A DNA stretch of 64,000 nt from Thozetella sp. PMI_491 (taxonomy: Eukaryota; Ascomycota; Sordariomycetes; Chaetosphaeriales; Chaetosphaeriaceae). The notes under the pieces are model-generated. The model saw only the letters and a list, made by a program, of their open reading frames with translations. It made no database searches and had not been told where the DNA came from. This document shows, one piece after another, positions 49,278 to 60,233 of the stretch. The stretch spans positions 240,895 to 304,894 of the forward strand of contig MU270091.1 in assembly GCA_021432635.1 (NCBI GenBank), given 5' to 3'. A program made the translations under genes and the position numbers. Numbering within the stretch: the stretch's first letter is position 1; each line of letters begins with the position of its first letter.

Positions 49278-50028
49278 AATCACGGTTAGGATGGGCTACC
49301 ACAGGGAGAAGATTGTCTGGGTGCTGAGAGGTAAGAGCAGCTATGGAAGACTGAAATCTCTGGGTGCAGAGGGATTCTCGTCGCTGCCTTTTGACCGCGT
49401 CTCCTAGCAAGGCCAAGCCGCCAACGGTGGCCTCGACATGCGGGGTGACGAGGGCTGTTCCCCGCTGGTCTACCCCAGAGTGTATCAATATCAGGCTTAT
49501 CTTTGGAGATTGCCGTGTTTACATCACACGAGTCCGGAGGTTGAGAAAGGTGATGGGAGACATATTGTCCCTCACTGGAGATTGGCGACCGGCCGTTCAG
49601 GGTCGCATGCATGACTCGGTCCAGGCACTAGGGGATTGGCACTCGATCTCGCTTGTATGCTTTCCTAATCCGGTAAGTCGATAGCCGAACCCGTGGTCAC
49701 GCACCGTCGGTTAGAACTAAGTATTACGTATCTACGCGAATAATCAAGGCCAAGGAATTATCTCGGGTTTAGTAAGGCTTACCTGGAAGTGAGGGCCGGC
49801 CGAGCTCTTCGCCTGGTATGAGGCGACGCGCAAGCGGGAGGGTAGCACACAGCGGGGGAGCAGTATTGGAGCTGAGTAGTATGGTATCAGATGGTCCATT
49901 TTAATGTCTGGGTATTTTAGGCAGGGAGAAGGATCTTCTCATTGTGTAGAGACACCCAGCCTATAGCCGCGCCGCCACGCTACAGACATCATCTTTGCCC
50001 TTTACCAGTGCCTTTATCCACCGCCAAC
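49278..50028. promoter_or_regulatory. Shared divergent promoter region, MFS permease / C45 acyltransferase
   Basis: 751 bases between two divergent start codons. A 106-codon frame overlaps it but shows no family likeness. No repeated operator was recognised. Confidence 0.45.
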
Positions 50029-51345
50029 ATGCGAGTCACCAGCAGCCGCGTGCAGTATGAACACATTGTTGTCTCTGGGATGCCCGAAGAGCGTGGCAAG
50101 CGATACGGCATGAAAGCTGCCGAGAAGATCCGAAAGAACATCGCCCACTATCTGGAGCCAGGCCAGTTGCCGCCCTGGGAAGATGTCGTGAGATACATCC
50201 ACTCGATGTATATCCCCGGCCTCAAGCAATACTTCCCCAGTGCGCTAGAAGAGATGAAAGGCATAGCCGCTGGGGCTGGGGTGTCCCTGGAGGAGATTAT
50301 CATGGTCAATGCTAGATACGATTTGTCGAGAGCCCCAGGTGGCTCTAGGCACCATGCTAGGGCAACTCACGGCGAGAAGATCCGTAGGGCGGATGCTCAG
50401 ACAGTCATTCGGCCAACGGTACTGAGTGGGTCGCGTGCTCGCGGTGTACCCAGCGTCGTGAACATGTCGGCCTTCGACTCCGACTTTGACGGCGATGCAA
50501 ATGAGTGTACGAGCGCGGCATTCCTCCCTCCCACCACGGAGGACGGTGTCGTGCTCTGTGCGCAGAACTGGGACATCTCCGGCTACCTCTACGCAGATGA
50601 CCTTGTTATCCTCCTCGAGATACATCCAGATCCCTCCGAGGGAAAGCCATCCATGTTCGTCCTGACCGAAGCGGGCCAGATGGGGCGCTCCGGCATGAAT
50701 TCGGCCGGTCTCGGCCTCTGCGCCAATGCCCTAAACTCCTCTAACGACTACGTCCCTGCCTTAGACGACGAAAAACCGACTCCTTGTCTCCCTATTTCGA
50801 TTCTGCGTCGGCTGTATCTCGAGTCTAAGTCGTACCCGCAGGCATTACAGGCCGTAGTCAACGCACCGCGCCACATGTCGGGCAACTTAACGCTGGCGAC
50901 GGCAGAGGGGCATGCTATATGCCTAGAGCTCACACCACACGAGGTCTTTGCCCTTGCCCCAGAGAAGGGTGAGCACTACGTTGCCCACTCGAACCACTAC
51001 CTGCACCCTGCGATGAAGGCCCGGCCACGATCGGATGTCTACGACGCCTACCTTGGCGGCAGCAGCTGGTACAGAAAAGATCGTTTCGAGGCGGGTATCA
51101 GGCCACACCTTAGTGGAGGAGTTAATATCGACACGCTCAAGCGCGCATTTTCTGATCACCTGGGCTATCCCCAGGCGCTGTGCCAACATGTAGACCAATC
51201 CCCCGGCACTAGGCTTCCGGGGTATCCGTTCAAGGGCAGCATGACGGTAGGATGTGTGGTGTATGATCTGACGAGGAGGGTCATCACGACATGCAAGGGA
51301 ACTCCTTGCACGGGGGTGTTCCAGTCGTACAAGTTGGACGAATGA
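50029..51345 (+). CDS. Peptidase C45 / isopenicillin N acyltransferase-like enzyme, 438 residues
   Basis: Family members are Ntn hydrolases that cleave themselves before an N-terminal nucleophilic Cys and then exchange or remove acyl groups on amide substrates. It has a single exon. The N-terminal part has GMPEERGKRYG and EMKGIAAGAGVSLEEI, both usual here. The predicted cleavage site reads ANECTSAAF near residue 160, so the Cys follows Glu rather than the Gly found in the penicillin enzyme. Downstream CAQNWD and GMNSAGLGLCANAL fit the beta-subunit fold. The ATG at 50029 has a good context (CCAACATG); the frame upstream has only a TTG. A basic, Arg/His-rich insert precedes the Cys (about residues 100-145). 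It may act on a peptide or N-acyl amino acid; the link to the NRPS is positional. Confidence 0.88.
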   Translation: MRVTSSRVQYEHIVVSGMPEERGKRYGMKAAEKIRKNIAHYLEPGQLPPWEDVVRYIHSMYIPGLKQYFPSALEEMKGIAAGAGVSLEEIIMVNARYDLSRAPGGSRHHARATHGEKIRRADAQTVIRPTVLSGSRARGVPSVVNMSAFDSDFDGDANECTSAAFLPPTTEDGVVLCAQNWDISGYLYADDLVILLEIHPDPSEGKPSMFVLTEAGQMGRSGMNSAGLGLCANALNSSNDYVPALDDEKPTPCLPISILRRLYLESKSYPQALQAVVNAPRHMSGNLTLATAEGHAICLELTPHEVFALAPEKGEHYVAHSNHYLHPAMKARPRSDVYDAYLGGSSWYRKDRFEAGIRPHLSGGVNIDTLKRAFSDHLGYPQALCQHVDQSPGTRLPGYPFKGSMTVGCVVYDLTRRVITTCKGTPCTGVFQSYKLDE

Positions 51346-51433
51346 TACTCCTAGGCAAGACGGGAGAGCTAATGATTGTCTTTAATATATCTCGGGTGTT
51401 CATTATCAATGAGTCTTGCTAGAGCCCTGGATA

Positions 51434-53433
51434 TCAGATGACGAATAGACCCGTTGTTTCCTGCATAACTTGCACGAAGTCCTCGCGTTTTCCAGATCGA
51501 TTCTGCCGCTCAATGATGGTTTCTAATAATACCCGAGTCTTGAGGAAATTGTTCCCCCAGACCTCAGCGCCTTGGAGCGTCCGCACGGCCCAGATCTGGT
51601 AGATAGGGTCGCGGCACACCATTCCCGCCACAAAAATGATGTGCCGCCAGACACCTTGCGGGGAATCGGGCCGCGCCATGTGTACACGGTTCACCAACCG
51701 GATAACCCTCAGCGCACATTCTGATGATGGCAGAAACTCATCGACGGCGAGAGATGCGGTAGGAGGCCTGTATTCCTGGTAGAGAATGACAGCCGTGTAG
51801 AAGGTAGCTAGAAGCATCACGCCATTATACTGGCCGGAAGAGACATCCGGCATGGCATCAGTCTCGCCTAGCGCGATTCTCATGGTCATCTGCGTCTCAG
51901 GGAAGTGCCTATTGTCCAATTCTTGCCTGAGGACACGCAGGCTTGCGTCCACAGCATCCCAACCCTGCTGCTTCGCCTCATTATCCGGCCATAGCTTCAC
52001 GAGCTTGATCTGGCCCATGACCATGCGCAGCCGCAAGGCTAGTCTTAGTGTAGCAGAATAGGGCGAACGACGTGAGCTATGCTCGCGTCTAGAACAGTCT
52101 CGGCGGCAGGCGCACATCCATCAATGAGGTCGTAGACGTAGGGACAGCTCCTTAGGCACCCGAGGAGGTGGCCGGCGTTCCCAAAAGTCGAGGCTCGCGC
52201 GTCATATGCGCTCATCCAGACGATGCCTCGAATGCCCATTGGCCCTAGTCGGGCAATCGCTTGGTCCTTGTCGCATTCATCGAAGAGACTACGGAGGAGG
52301 CTGGCGGCACGATGGAGCAGGCTGCAGAAGATGTCGATCCCCTCCGCCCGTAGGCATTCGTATTGTAGAAGGAACCATATGGTCGTAATGGTCGCATCGA
52401 TATGGTCCAATGGTCGCCGGTCCTCCATGAGCAGCTCATTCGCGCGCGCATACCGTTCCTCAGCATCGTCCGTAGGCTTGTGGCTTGACTGCGCAAGGTG
52501 CAGGCTGCTCCAGGCCATCATTGCCTGGAATAGCTGCTGATGGGACAAGGCCAATGTAGAGAATATGGAGATATAGACATTCTCCTGACGCGAATTCTTC
52601 ATCTTGGAAAATTTGATCATCGTGTTCAGGAAATGCTCCAGCGGAGCGTGGTCGGCAGCGCGTATCTCGACGAAGCGCCTTGATGCATCGCCGGCGCTTT
52701 CATCATTTTGGCGCGCTTCTGTAACTGGTCGGGTTGGGTCGGTTATCTGCGAATCCTGCAGAGATGCGCCGCCCCGGATTGTATCAATATGACCTATGGT
52801 CGGGTGCAAGAGGTCTAATGATGTAGGGAACTCAAACTCGACGTCTCCGGTGTGATCCATAATGTCCCATAGATCATCAAAAATATCTAAAAGGCCGGGT
52901 TGCGTCGGCACATTATGATCCTGGAACTCGCCGGGCACCATCTGCTCGATACCAGAAGCGTCGGGGGGTTCATCGGCCGTTACGGAAATGGCAGTGCCCG
53001 CCGGGGACTCATCTGATATGCTTGCATCACCGAGAGCTGCCAATTGATCGGCAGAGTAAAGGTGGAAATCATAGGAGGAAGCGTCGGGGGGGGCATTCAA
53101 TTGCCTCTCAAACAAGCCAGCCGGTTCGGCGAATCTCACGTTGAACCTGGGAGGCCGCGACGAGTTGGGCTCTGCCGGAAAGGCACAATCTAATCTCAGA
53201 CGGCAACAGGCGCGGCAAGAAGGCTTCTGCTCGTCGCACCTGACCTTTCGACGGCGGCAGTGTTGGCATCCTGTCGGGATGTATTAGAGCCCGTCCTCTC
53301 TAAAGCGAGCCGGGAGCGAGGCACTGCTCTCACCAGTTTTGGTCCTCCGTGAGCGGGGAGGATGTGGTGACGTCTCAGCTTGGCGGGGAGACTTGGCAGC
53401 ATCGTCTGTAGGCCGGTCTACGCCCTCAGACAT
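51434..53433 (-). CDS. Zn2Cys6 transcription factor, 3 exons, 619 residues
   Basis: A fungal binuclear zinc-cluster regulator. Exons: 53334-53433, 52116-53270, 51434-52038; introns of 63 and 77 nt, sum 1860 nt. The cluster at about residues 35-62 has spacing C-x2-C-x6-C-x6-C-x2-C-x6-C and begins CQHCRRRKVRC; intron 1 lies just before it, a common place. An acidic, low-complexity stretch (about 75-190) precedes the middle homology region. The C-terminal part has a QLYQAMMAWSS-like helix region and a late QGVWRHIIFVAGM segment typical of these regulators. The donor of intron 2 (GTGCGC) is the least certain boundary. It is divergent from the MDR dehydrogenase with paired CGG-N8-CCG sites between them, so it may control that gene or itself. 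Confidence 0.87.
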
Positions 53434-54070
53434 GGCTTACAGCACCCGACCTGCCTTGGCGCTACCTATTATCTAAGCACGTTGATTGGGAGGTGTCCTC
53501 GGGGGTAGCGCCGGGGATAGAGTCGGTAGGGCTGGAGTAGATGCGGTAGTTAGAAACGAGGTGCCTGCTTCAATGTAGCGCAATGAGAGTAGAGGGTCAG
53601 GAAACAGGGCGATGGCTCAAGTCACCACCTGGGTTAGTGTGGTCAAAGGGCACTAAGAGCCAGCTCTGCGTGGCTGGAGAGAAGGCAATCGCCACAGTGT
53701 GGCTATCCGGAAGAAGCATAGTCTTCCTAGCATTCACGGAGCGCTGTGGGGAAAGCGGATATTTACGGGGAAATCTCCGTTTTACGGGAAATTTTCCGTT
53801 AACGGGGACTTGCGGGGTTGACATACACACGCGGCCGGCTTACTGGAGCTCGCTGAGAAAACAAGGGAACTGCATGTTAGACTACAGACTATGGATATAG
53901 ATTAGAAATACATTGAAGGTGAACCTGGGTGCCGTGCGGGCTGAATATAAATAAGAGCCAGCACGATGCTTTCCCTCATACCACCGCTCAACACACAAGT
54001 TCCAACATTTCGACAATTCATTTAATCACTGTTCTAGTCACACACTGCTTTCTCCCTACTTGTAATTCCG
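53434..54070. promoter_or_regulatory. Divergent promoter region, Zn2Cys6 regulator / MDR dehydrogenase
   Basis: 637 bases. A TATA box TATAAATA at 53946-53953 lies about 120 bases before the dehydrogenase ATG. The CGG-N8-CCG repeats at 53762-53799 lie about 150 bases upstream of it. A 105-codon frame at 53583-53900 overlaps these signals and has no family likeness. Confidence 0.65.
53762..53799 (+). promoter_or_regulatory. Two tandem CGG-N8-CCG inverted-triplet sites
   Basis: Two adjacent 19-base units, 53762-53780 and 53781-53799, both start TTTACGGG and end TCCGT. Each contains CGG, eight bases, then CCG (53766-53779 and 53785-53798). Inverted CGG triplets are the classic target of Zn2Cys6 dimers; the spacing decides which factor binds. 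A further CGG (AACGGGG) follows directly. The neighbouring zinc-cluster gene is an obvious candidate binder, by inference. Confidence 0.6.
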
Positions 54071-55367
54071 ATGGCTCCAACAACTAGGAACGTTCTCCGG
54101 AGACAGGGTGGTGGCGTTGTCCGATTCTCCAGCGAGCTTATTCCCTCGCAGGGATCGTCGGATGTGCTCATTCGCGTCCGAGCCGTCTCGCTCAACTACA
54201 AGGATGTGGCCATGGTGGACGACCGGTTCCCTTTCGCAGCCCTCAAGGGTGCCATCGTCGGCACCGAGTTTGCGGGCGAGGTAGTCTCGGTGGGGGACAA
54301 GGTTCGGCTGTTCGAGGTAAACCGCCGCCCCATTCAGTGCTGCTTGACGTAGGGGGCAACTCCGCTGACATACCTTAGGCCGGCGATCGGGTTGTGTCCC
54401 TCATGAATTATGACGATATCACTGGGAGAGAGTCTACTTTCCAAGGCAAGGCTTCTGTATTTACTATGCGGCACACCAAGGGTTCACCTAACAAGCTTCC
54501 TAGCACTCGGCCAGAATATCGATGGGTCCTTGGCAGAGTATCTCGTCGTGCCGGAGATCGCATTGGCGAAGATCCCGGCACACTTGACGTGGAACGAGGT
54601 CTGTAAACAGTATCAGTTCGCACCATTAACTTCGATTAACATACGCCACAGGCAAGCATGATTCCGTGCTCTGGCCTTACCGCATGGTCTGCCTTGATGG
54701 GTACCCGCCTGTCCGGGAAGACCGTTCTGATTCAAGGTGAGTCAAATGGATTTGTTCTCGGTGGGTTGTTCTCTAATAATAGTAGGAACCGGCGGTACCA
54801 GTATTATCGCACTTCTCTTGGCCGTCAAGGCTGGCGCTGCCGTGATCATCACTTCGTCCTCTGACGAGAAGCTCGAGCGAGCCAAGAAGCTCGGCGCGAC
54901 CCATACCATCAACTACAACACACATCCAGACTGGGAAGCGGAGGCTCTAAAGTTGACCGGTGGCCAAGGAGTGGACGTGGTCATTGAACAGGGAGGCGCA
55001 GGAACCCTTGTGAAGAGCGTGACTGCGCTGAAGAAATGTGGCAAGGTTCAGCAGTGCGGATTCCTATCCAGCGCCGAGCAGGGTGATCTTTCGGCGATGG
55101 TCCAGATGCTGATCTTCAAGGTCGCCAGTGTTGTGTAAGCTCTGACCCTCACTCTTGTGTTCCAGAATCTTCCGCTAACCATCACGAAGGGGTGTCCGCG
55201 TCGGGCTCAAGCCCGATCTTGAAGATATGATGGAGTACCTAGGCGCGACCCAGCTTGAGCTCGCGCCCTGCATTGACAGTGTCTACGATTTCAGCAAGGT
55301 TGAAGAGGCCATTGAGCGTGTACGCAGCGGCAAAATGTTTGGCAAAGTTATTGTCCACTTCCCTTAA
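54071..55367 (+). CDS. MDR-family NAD(P)-dependent dehydrogenase / quinone-oxidoreductase-like, 6 exons, 339 residues
   Basis: Medium-chain dehydrogenase/reductase, oxidizing an alcohol or reducing an enone or quinone. Exons: 54071-54316, 54379-54445, 54504-54598, 54652-54736, 54786-55134, 55190-55367; sum 1020 nt. Intron 2 (54446-54503) appears to be a GC-AG intron: AAG then GCAAGG as donor, the only choice that keeps phase and motif. LNYKDVAMVDDRFPF and GTEFAGEV mark the GroES-like domain. QGTGGTSIIALLLAVKAGA near residue 145 is the nucleotide-binding Rossmann turn. The usual catalytic-zinc Cys/His ligands are not apparent, so it may be zinc-independent. A strong TATA box and CGG sites precede it. 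The substrate is unknown. Confidence 0.88.
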
Positions 55368-55552
55368 TGTTCGGATGGAGGGGAGGCTTGTATCCCAGTA
55401 TAACTAGTAGTTATGGGTAGACAGTAGCACTGACGAAATTGACCTCTCTTGACTGTTGTAGCAACCGATTGATTTTAACTATCTATTGAAGTTCTCTTGA
55501 AGTCTTACATCAGGTCTATTCGCCCTTCTCTTCATCCAACACTGAAAGTTAG

Positions 55553-57076
55553 CTAGGCTACTGGCGTCTTCTGCACCTTTGCTGGATCTAGCTCCACCAC
55601 GCTCATTGTAGGATCGCGGTTACCTGCGTTTAGCGGGTCAAAGTCAAAGCGATCTGGTATACGGAGGCCATCACGGTGATAGCCGTGGGCACGGTAACGC
55701 CAGATGCTTGTCCCGTCCCTCCACAGCCACAGATCTTCGGTATCATTCTGCCACTGCTCTAGTGCTGCCCGCATTTCCAACAGCTTCTCTTTATACTGTG
55801 GATCATTAGCCAAGTTTCGTACCTCAGCCGGGTCTTGTTCCAAGTCGTATAGCTCTTCAGCGGGCCGGAAAATGTAGTCCTGGAGTGTGCGCTGGCCCAC
55901 CATGACGGGCTTGCCGGTAGCTGGGTCGCCGGTGTTTCGCATGCCCTCGAAAGAGAGGGACGCGTAGAGGTCCATGGCAAATGGGAAATCGAGTTTCCAG
56001 CAGACATTTCTGTGGTATTTGTAACGTCTTTCACGCATGTATCTCGTAGGCCAGTAGTTGGTGACCTCGTGAAACGTGTGCGATCCGAACACTCGGGACC
56101 AGGCTGTGTCTTCCTGGTTAGTATCGACGATAGGGAGAAAGGACCGGCCGCGCCGCGGGCCCCAGCAACCACTCGTGGGCTGTCGACCAGCATGTCCAGC
56201 CCAGTCGAGGAAGGTGGGCAAGATGTCTACCCAGCTGACCATATTGGGGTTGATAATGCCTGCCTCCCGACCTGGTGCTCGCACCAAGAGGGGGAGCCTA
56301 ACTCCGGCATCGTACAAGGTTGTCTTGGAGTTGATGAATGGCGGCCCGTTATCACTCATGAACACGACCAATGTGTCTTGGCTATATCCCATGTCCCCGA
56401 GGTTCTTTAGGATCAGGCCGATACCCTGGTCCATCCGGTGGATGGACCGGTAGTACTCGGCTAGCTCCTGGCGAACTTCGGGAAGGTCATTCGCCCAGGT
56501 CGGAATCACCACCTCCTCGGGTGTGTAGATACGATCCTGCAGTCGTGGATCATAGTTGCCGTCGACGTTGCCAAAACCACCGCGGTGCGGGATATCGCGA
56601 TGTGGGTCAACAAAGCCAATGGTGAGAAAAAATGGCTTCGCTTCGTCGCGTGATGCTTGGAAGAAAGCCTTGGCCCGGTCGGCTATGAATGCTACATCCC
56701 GAGAGGTACTCTCCTCGCGGACTTGCCAGGGATACTGGCTGTCGGGGCTAACATGGACCTTGCCCAGGATGCCGGTCTTGTAACCGATATCGTTGAAGAC
56801 CTGAGGCGCGGTCTCGATATCCCCGTGGGTCTGGAAGCCGTTCTTATCGTGGTTCAGACCGTAGCTGCCGTTGTTGTGCGTGTGCAGGCCGGTATAGATG
56901 GTGGTGCGGCTGCCACTGCATGAGGCTGTCGAGGCGAAAGCAAAGTCGAACCTAGTCCCTGATGATGCCAGGGAATTTAGGTGAGGCGTTTGGACGGCCT
57001 GAGAGCCGTAGCAGCCCATTACTTCCCGGCCGAGATCGTCCGCGATCATCAACAGGATATTCTTTGGCCCCGCCAT
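55553..57076 (-). CDS. Sulfatase related to N-sulfoglucosamine sulfohydrolase, 507 residues
   Basis: A formylglycine-dependent sulfatase releasing sulfate from a sugar sulfamate or ester; the overall pattern is closest to the SGSH branch. It has a single exon. The metal site starts NILLMIADDLG. The active site reads SCSGSRTTIYTG near residues 53-64, with Cys as the residue converted to formylglycine and Gly where most sulfatases have Pro (CxPSR). Later signatures are YKTGILGKVH, FVDPHRD, MDQGIGLIL, VVFMSDNG and a C-terminal ELYDLEQDPAE. The ATG at 57076 was taken; the upstream frame is open to a GTG at 57346 but has no ATG and no good signal peptide, so the protein may be cytosolic. It is divergent from the double zinc-cluster regulator. 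Confidence 0.92.
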   Translation of the reverse strand: MAGPKNILLMIADDLGREVMGCYGSQAVQTPHLNSLASSGTRFDFAFASTASCSGSRTTIYTGLHTHNNGSYGLNHDKNGFQTHGDIETAPQVFNDIGYKTGILGKVHVSPDSQYPWQVREESTSRDVAFIADRAKAFFQASRDEAKPFFLTIGFVDPHRDIPHRGGFGNVDGNYDPRLQDRIYTPEEVVIPTWANDLPEVRQELAEYYRSIHRMDQGIGLILKNLGDMGYSQDTLVVFMSDNGPPFINSKTTLYDAGVRLPLLVRAPGREAGIINPNMVSWVDILPTFLDWAGHAGRQPTSGCWGPRRGRSFLPIVDTNQEDTAWSRVFGSHTFHEVTNYWPTRYMRERRYKYHRNVCWKLDFPFAMDLYASLSFEGMRNTGDPATGKPVMVGQRTLQDYIFRPAEELYDLEQDPAEVRNLANDPQYKEKLLEMRAALEQWQNDTEDLWLWRDGTSIWRYRAHGYHRDGLRIPDRFDFDPLNAGNRDPTMSVVELDPAKVQKTPVA

Positions 57077-57559
57077 TTTTTCCTGCCGCAAAGCGACTTT
57101 GGAGCTCACAGCACAGCGGTAAGAAGAGTTTACAGAACTGAGATGGAGTAGCTTGGACGAGAAGGCAGCTCTTGTCACAGAGAAGTGTGTGAGAAATACA
57201 AGCAGACCTCGGGATCTGGCGAGCTTAAAAATTCCTGAGAGACAGATCGAGATAACTCTAGTATATTTCTCCAAGCAACATCGCCAATCGCGGCGGGACT
57301 CGGCCGACGAGATCCGAGGGGTGGAGTCTTCTCCAATTCCCAGCACTCGATCGTCGCCAGTCCATATTACAATGCGGAGTAGCTAGTGACAGGGTTTTCA
57401 TGTTGATTGGCCCTCTACGATGGGGCGTTCACTCCGCAACTTCTAGTCCCCCACAAACCCCACACGCCCCCAGACTTCATCCAGGTCAAGAGCCCATCCA
57501 ATCTTTCGGATCTCGCGTCTTCCAATTGCGGGCCGGAGTGGCCCTGATCAACATACAGG
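57077..57559. promoter_or_regulatory. Divergent promoter region, sulfatase / double zinc-cluster regulator
   Basis: 483 bases between two start codons facing away from each other. No gene is supported. The arrangement suggests the regulator may control the sulfatase; no clear operator pair was recognised. Confidence 0.45.
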
Positions 57560-60233
57560 ATGCAGGAAGCAGGCCGGGTTCGCCTCACAGGAATTGGCCA
57601 GCCATCGGGGCCTCAGTTGGCCCGCTGCTCGACTTGCAGGCTTCGCAAGGTACAGTGACGAGGACCAGACCTAATGGCAGAGGCCAACTGGAACTGGATT
57701 GCACATGATTGGCTAACTGCGGCGTTCTGTAGGTGAAGTGCAGCGGCGGTCCGCCGCCGTGTCACAACTGCAATCGGCTCGGCCTGGACTGCAGCTTTAT
57801 CGCCCTAAATGTATCTGCAGGAGGGGCTGGAGGTAGGTGGAAGCTCCCTCAGCCGGCCTAGGATTTCCTTGACGCGTGACGATGGTTACTTATCTCGCCT
57901 TCTCGTGACCTAGGAAGCAACACGGAGTCTGGGCTTGTCAGTCCGGACGAACGGCGTACCGAGGCCGGCACCCCACGGCGCCGGACAACGAATGCTTGCA
58001 ACGAATGCCGAGGCCGAAAACTCAAATGCTCCGGCCATCACCCAAAATGCCACCGTTGCCAGCAACGTAGCCTGACTTGCACCTACGCGTCAACTAGACA
58101 TCGACAGTCACTCTCCCCCTCGCTATCGAGGAGGCCTATCCACCCCCGTTCTCCTAGTCCGGCGATAGACCACCTGCAAGGCATGCCCTCGGCCCCCGAG
58201 GAGGCTACTATAGAGGAATCCACCTCCATCGTGCCGCTACATACAGCACTTGAGAAGCGGCTCCTTAGCAGAGATGTTCTAACACGGCATGTTGATGCTT
58301 ACTTTGTCTATCTCTACCCGCTACCAGGATATGACTTCTTTCACCGCACCTCCATGCTGGAAGATTTGCATAACGACCAAATTACCCCCATATTGTCCAC
58401 TGCTCTATGTGCATCAGTGGCAATGTATGTCTCTCGGTCTAAAGAAAGCAGACAAATCTCCGTCGAGTGGGCGCGGGAGACCGACGCATACATCTTGTCG
58501 AACCTGAACAGCCTGAACGTGCTGAACCTACAAGTCATCGTCCTCTCCATGTTTCACCACTTCGTCTACCGGCAGTTTGGACGCGTCTGGCTCATGCACG
58601 GCCTCGCAACTCGACTTGTAGTGGGCCTGCAGATGAACAGCGAGGCTTCAGTGGGTGCCGAGGGCGCCGGGGTCGCCTCCCGAGAGTGTCTTAGGAGGTT
58701 GGCTTGGGCTGTCTTCGTGCACGACAAGCTGCACTGCGGTGGCGTCGAGGAGTTTGTAGCTCTTCCGAGCCACTGGATGCGCATTCGACTTCCGCTGAAC
58801 GAGAATGACTTTCGCCATGAGCAGGATCGCCACGTACAACGCCTCGATGAACTCGACGCCGGGCTGTCTTGCGAGGATCTAGGCATCAGCGGCTACATGG
58901 TGATGTTGGCGAGGATCCGCTACCCTGTCCTGAAGTATGGCCGTGAATCACTTACGTTTGAGCCAATCGTACCGAAACCGAACACCACGGAAGCTAACCG
59001 CATTTTGGTGACCTTAGGGAGACAAAGGTGGTAATATTGACGCGAGAATCCACGATTAATGAGGCGGAGGCGATCCTAGCACCCATCTCAAGGCTTCAAG
59101 GCCAGCTAGAAGCATTTCTTGCAGGTCTGCCGCCCCATTTGACGCTCTCTGACCGCAACATCCTTGCACATTCAGCTACACCTGAGTTTGTTAGCTACCT
59201 CTCCTTACACATGTGGTACTTTCAGTGCTGCTGTGATGTCTTCCGAATCTGCCTACCAGGGGTATTCAGGGAGAGTGCACCAGCAAGCCTTTTAGCAAAT
59301 GTGCCAGGTGACTTGGTGCCGAAATGGCGATCTCTTGCGGTGTCATGCGCATTAAAAATGGCGTCTACTTGGCAAAGATTACTCGAAATGCGAGCAACCG
59401 GTGCTTTGAGCGTACCCGGAGATCTCCTGGCCTTGAGCCCGGCAGGTTGTGTCAGCATTTACCAGTGCACCAAGATTCTTCTAATCGCTAAGAGATACAA
59501 GCTGTACTCCGGTATTTTGGATCCTCTTTCTGGAGTCAATATCTCCCTCGACGACGACAAGGTGGGAATACTATGCCAGAGCAATGTATCCTTCCTGAAC
59601 GAACTAGCAGCCATCGCCCCCATAGCTGCAGTCATCCAGCATGACATTAAAGAGATGATCGACATGGAAAGACGAAGCACACCGGCGACTCTAGCCTTGC
59701 AAGAGTATCCACCAGTTTCCAGCAGCGTGCAGCAGGACAAACTCCTGAGCCGTTACAATATATTAGCAATGGGCGTCGCCGCTAGCAGTGAGTCTGGCTT
59801 TTCGCAGGCTTCGTCTACTGCATCGCCCGTTGCATCTTTCTCTCATAGCCCGCGAGGCCAGGCCCCGTGCCACGACACCCAAAGTTCTGCCCAGCGCAGT
59901 GCCGAAGTAGCAGCGGATGGCTGGTATTCCAACGCATCTGATGAGCATCAGTCTCGTACACTCGCAGCTTCGTCTACCTCCCGGCAGCAGGAGCAGCGAT
60001 ATGAGCACCAACGCCACGGCCCTGTCAACCATGCGGAGAATGTTGCCGGATTCGGGATCCCTGAAGTTGGCAGAAGCGATTCATCTCACTGGGCCAATAT
60101 TCCTCTTTCTGGATTATTGGCATCGGAATACACAGTCACCGCCTCACCACATGACATGGGCGGGGAACTTGACTGGTTCCTTATGAACAGCATTCTAGAC
60201 CAACAAGCGGAAGGGTTAGAACCTATGAGCTGA
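57560..60233 (+). CDS. Fungal transcription factor with two tandem Zn2Cys6 clusters, 4 exons, 808 residues
   Basis: Exons: 57560-57649, 57733-57832, 57914-58934, 59018-60233; sum 2427 nt with consistent phases. Cluster 1: Cys 23, 26, 33, 40, 43 and 50, reading CSTCRLRKVKC then CHNC. Cluster 2: Cys 92, 95, 102, 109, 112 and 119, reading CNECRGRKLKC then CHRC. Both have C-x2-C-x6-C-x6-C-x2-C-x6-C spacing. The intron inside cluster 1 sits after RLRK, a common place in this family. The fungal-specific middle domain (about 160-400) begins VDAYFVYLYPLPGYDFFHR. The C-terminal third is rich in Ser, Gln and His, as in activation regions. The ATG at 57560 gives 22 residues before the first Cys. It lies between the sulfatase and a sugar transporter, so it may control them. 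Confidence 0.85.

Noticed and set aside
53583-53900. 105-codon ORF in the regulator/dehydrogenase promoter
   Set aside because: It overlaps the CGG repeats, lies just ahead of the TATA box, and has no family likeness.
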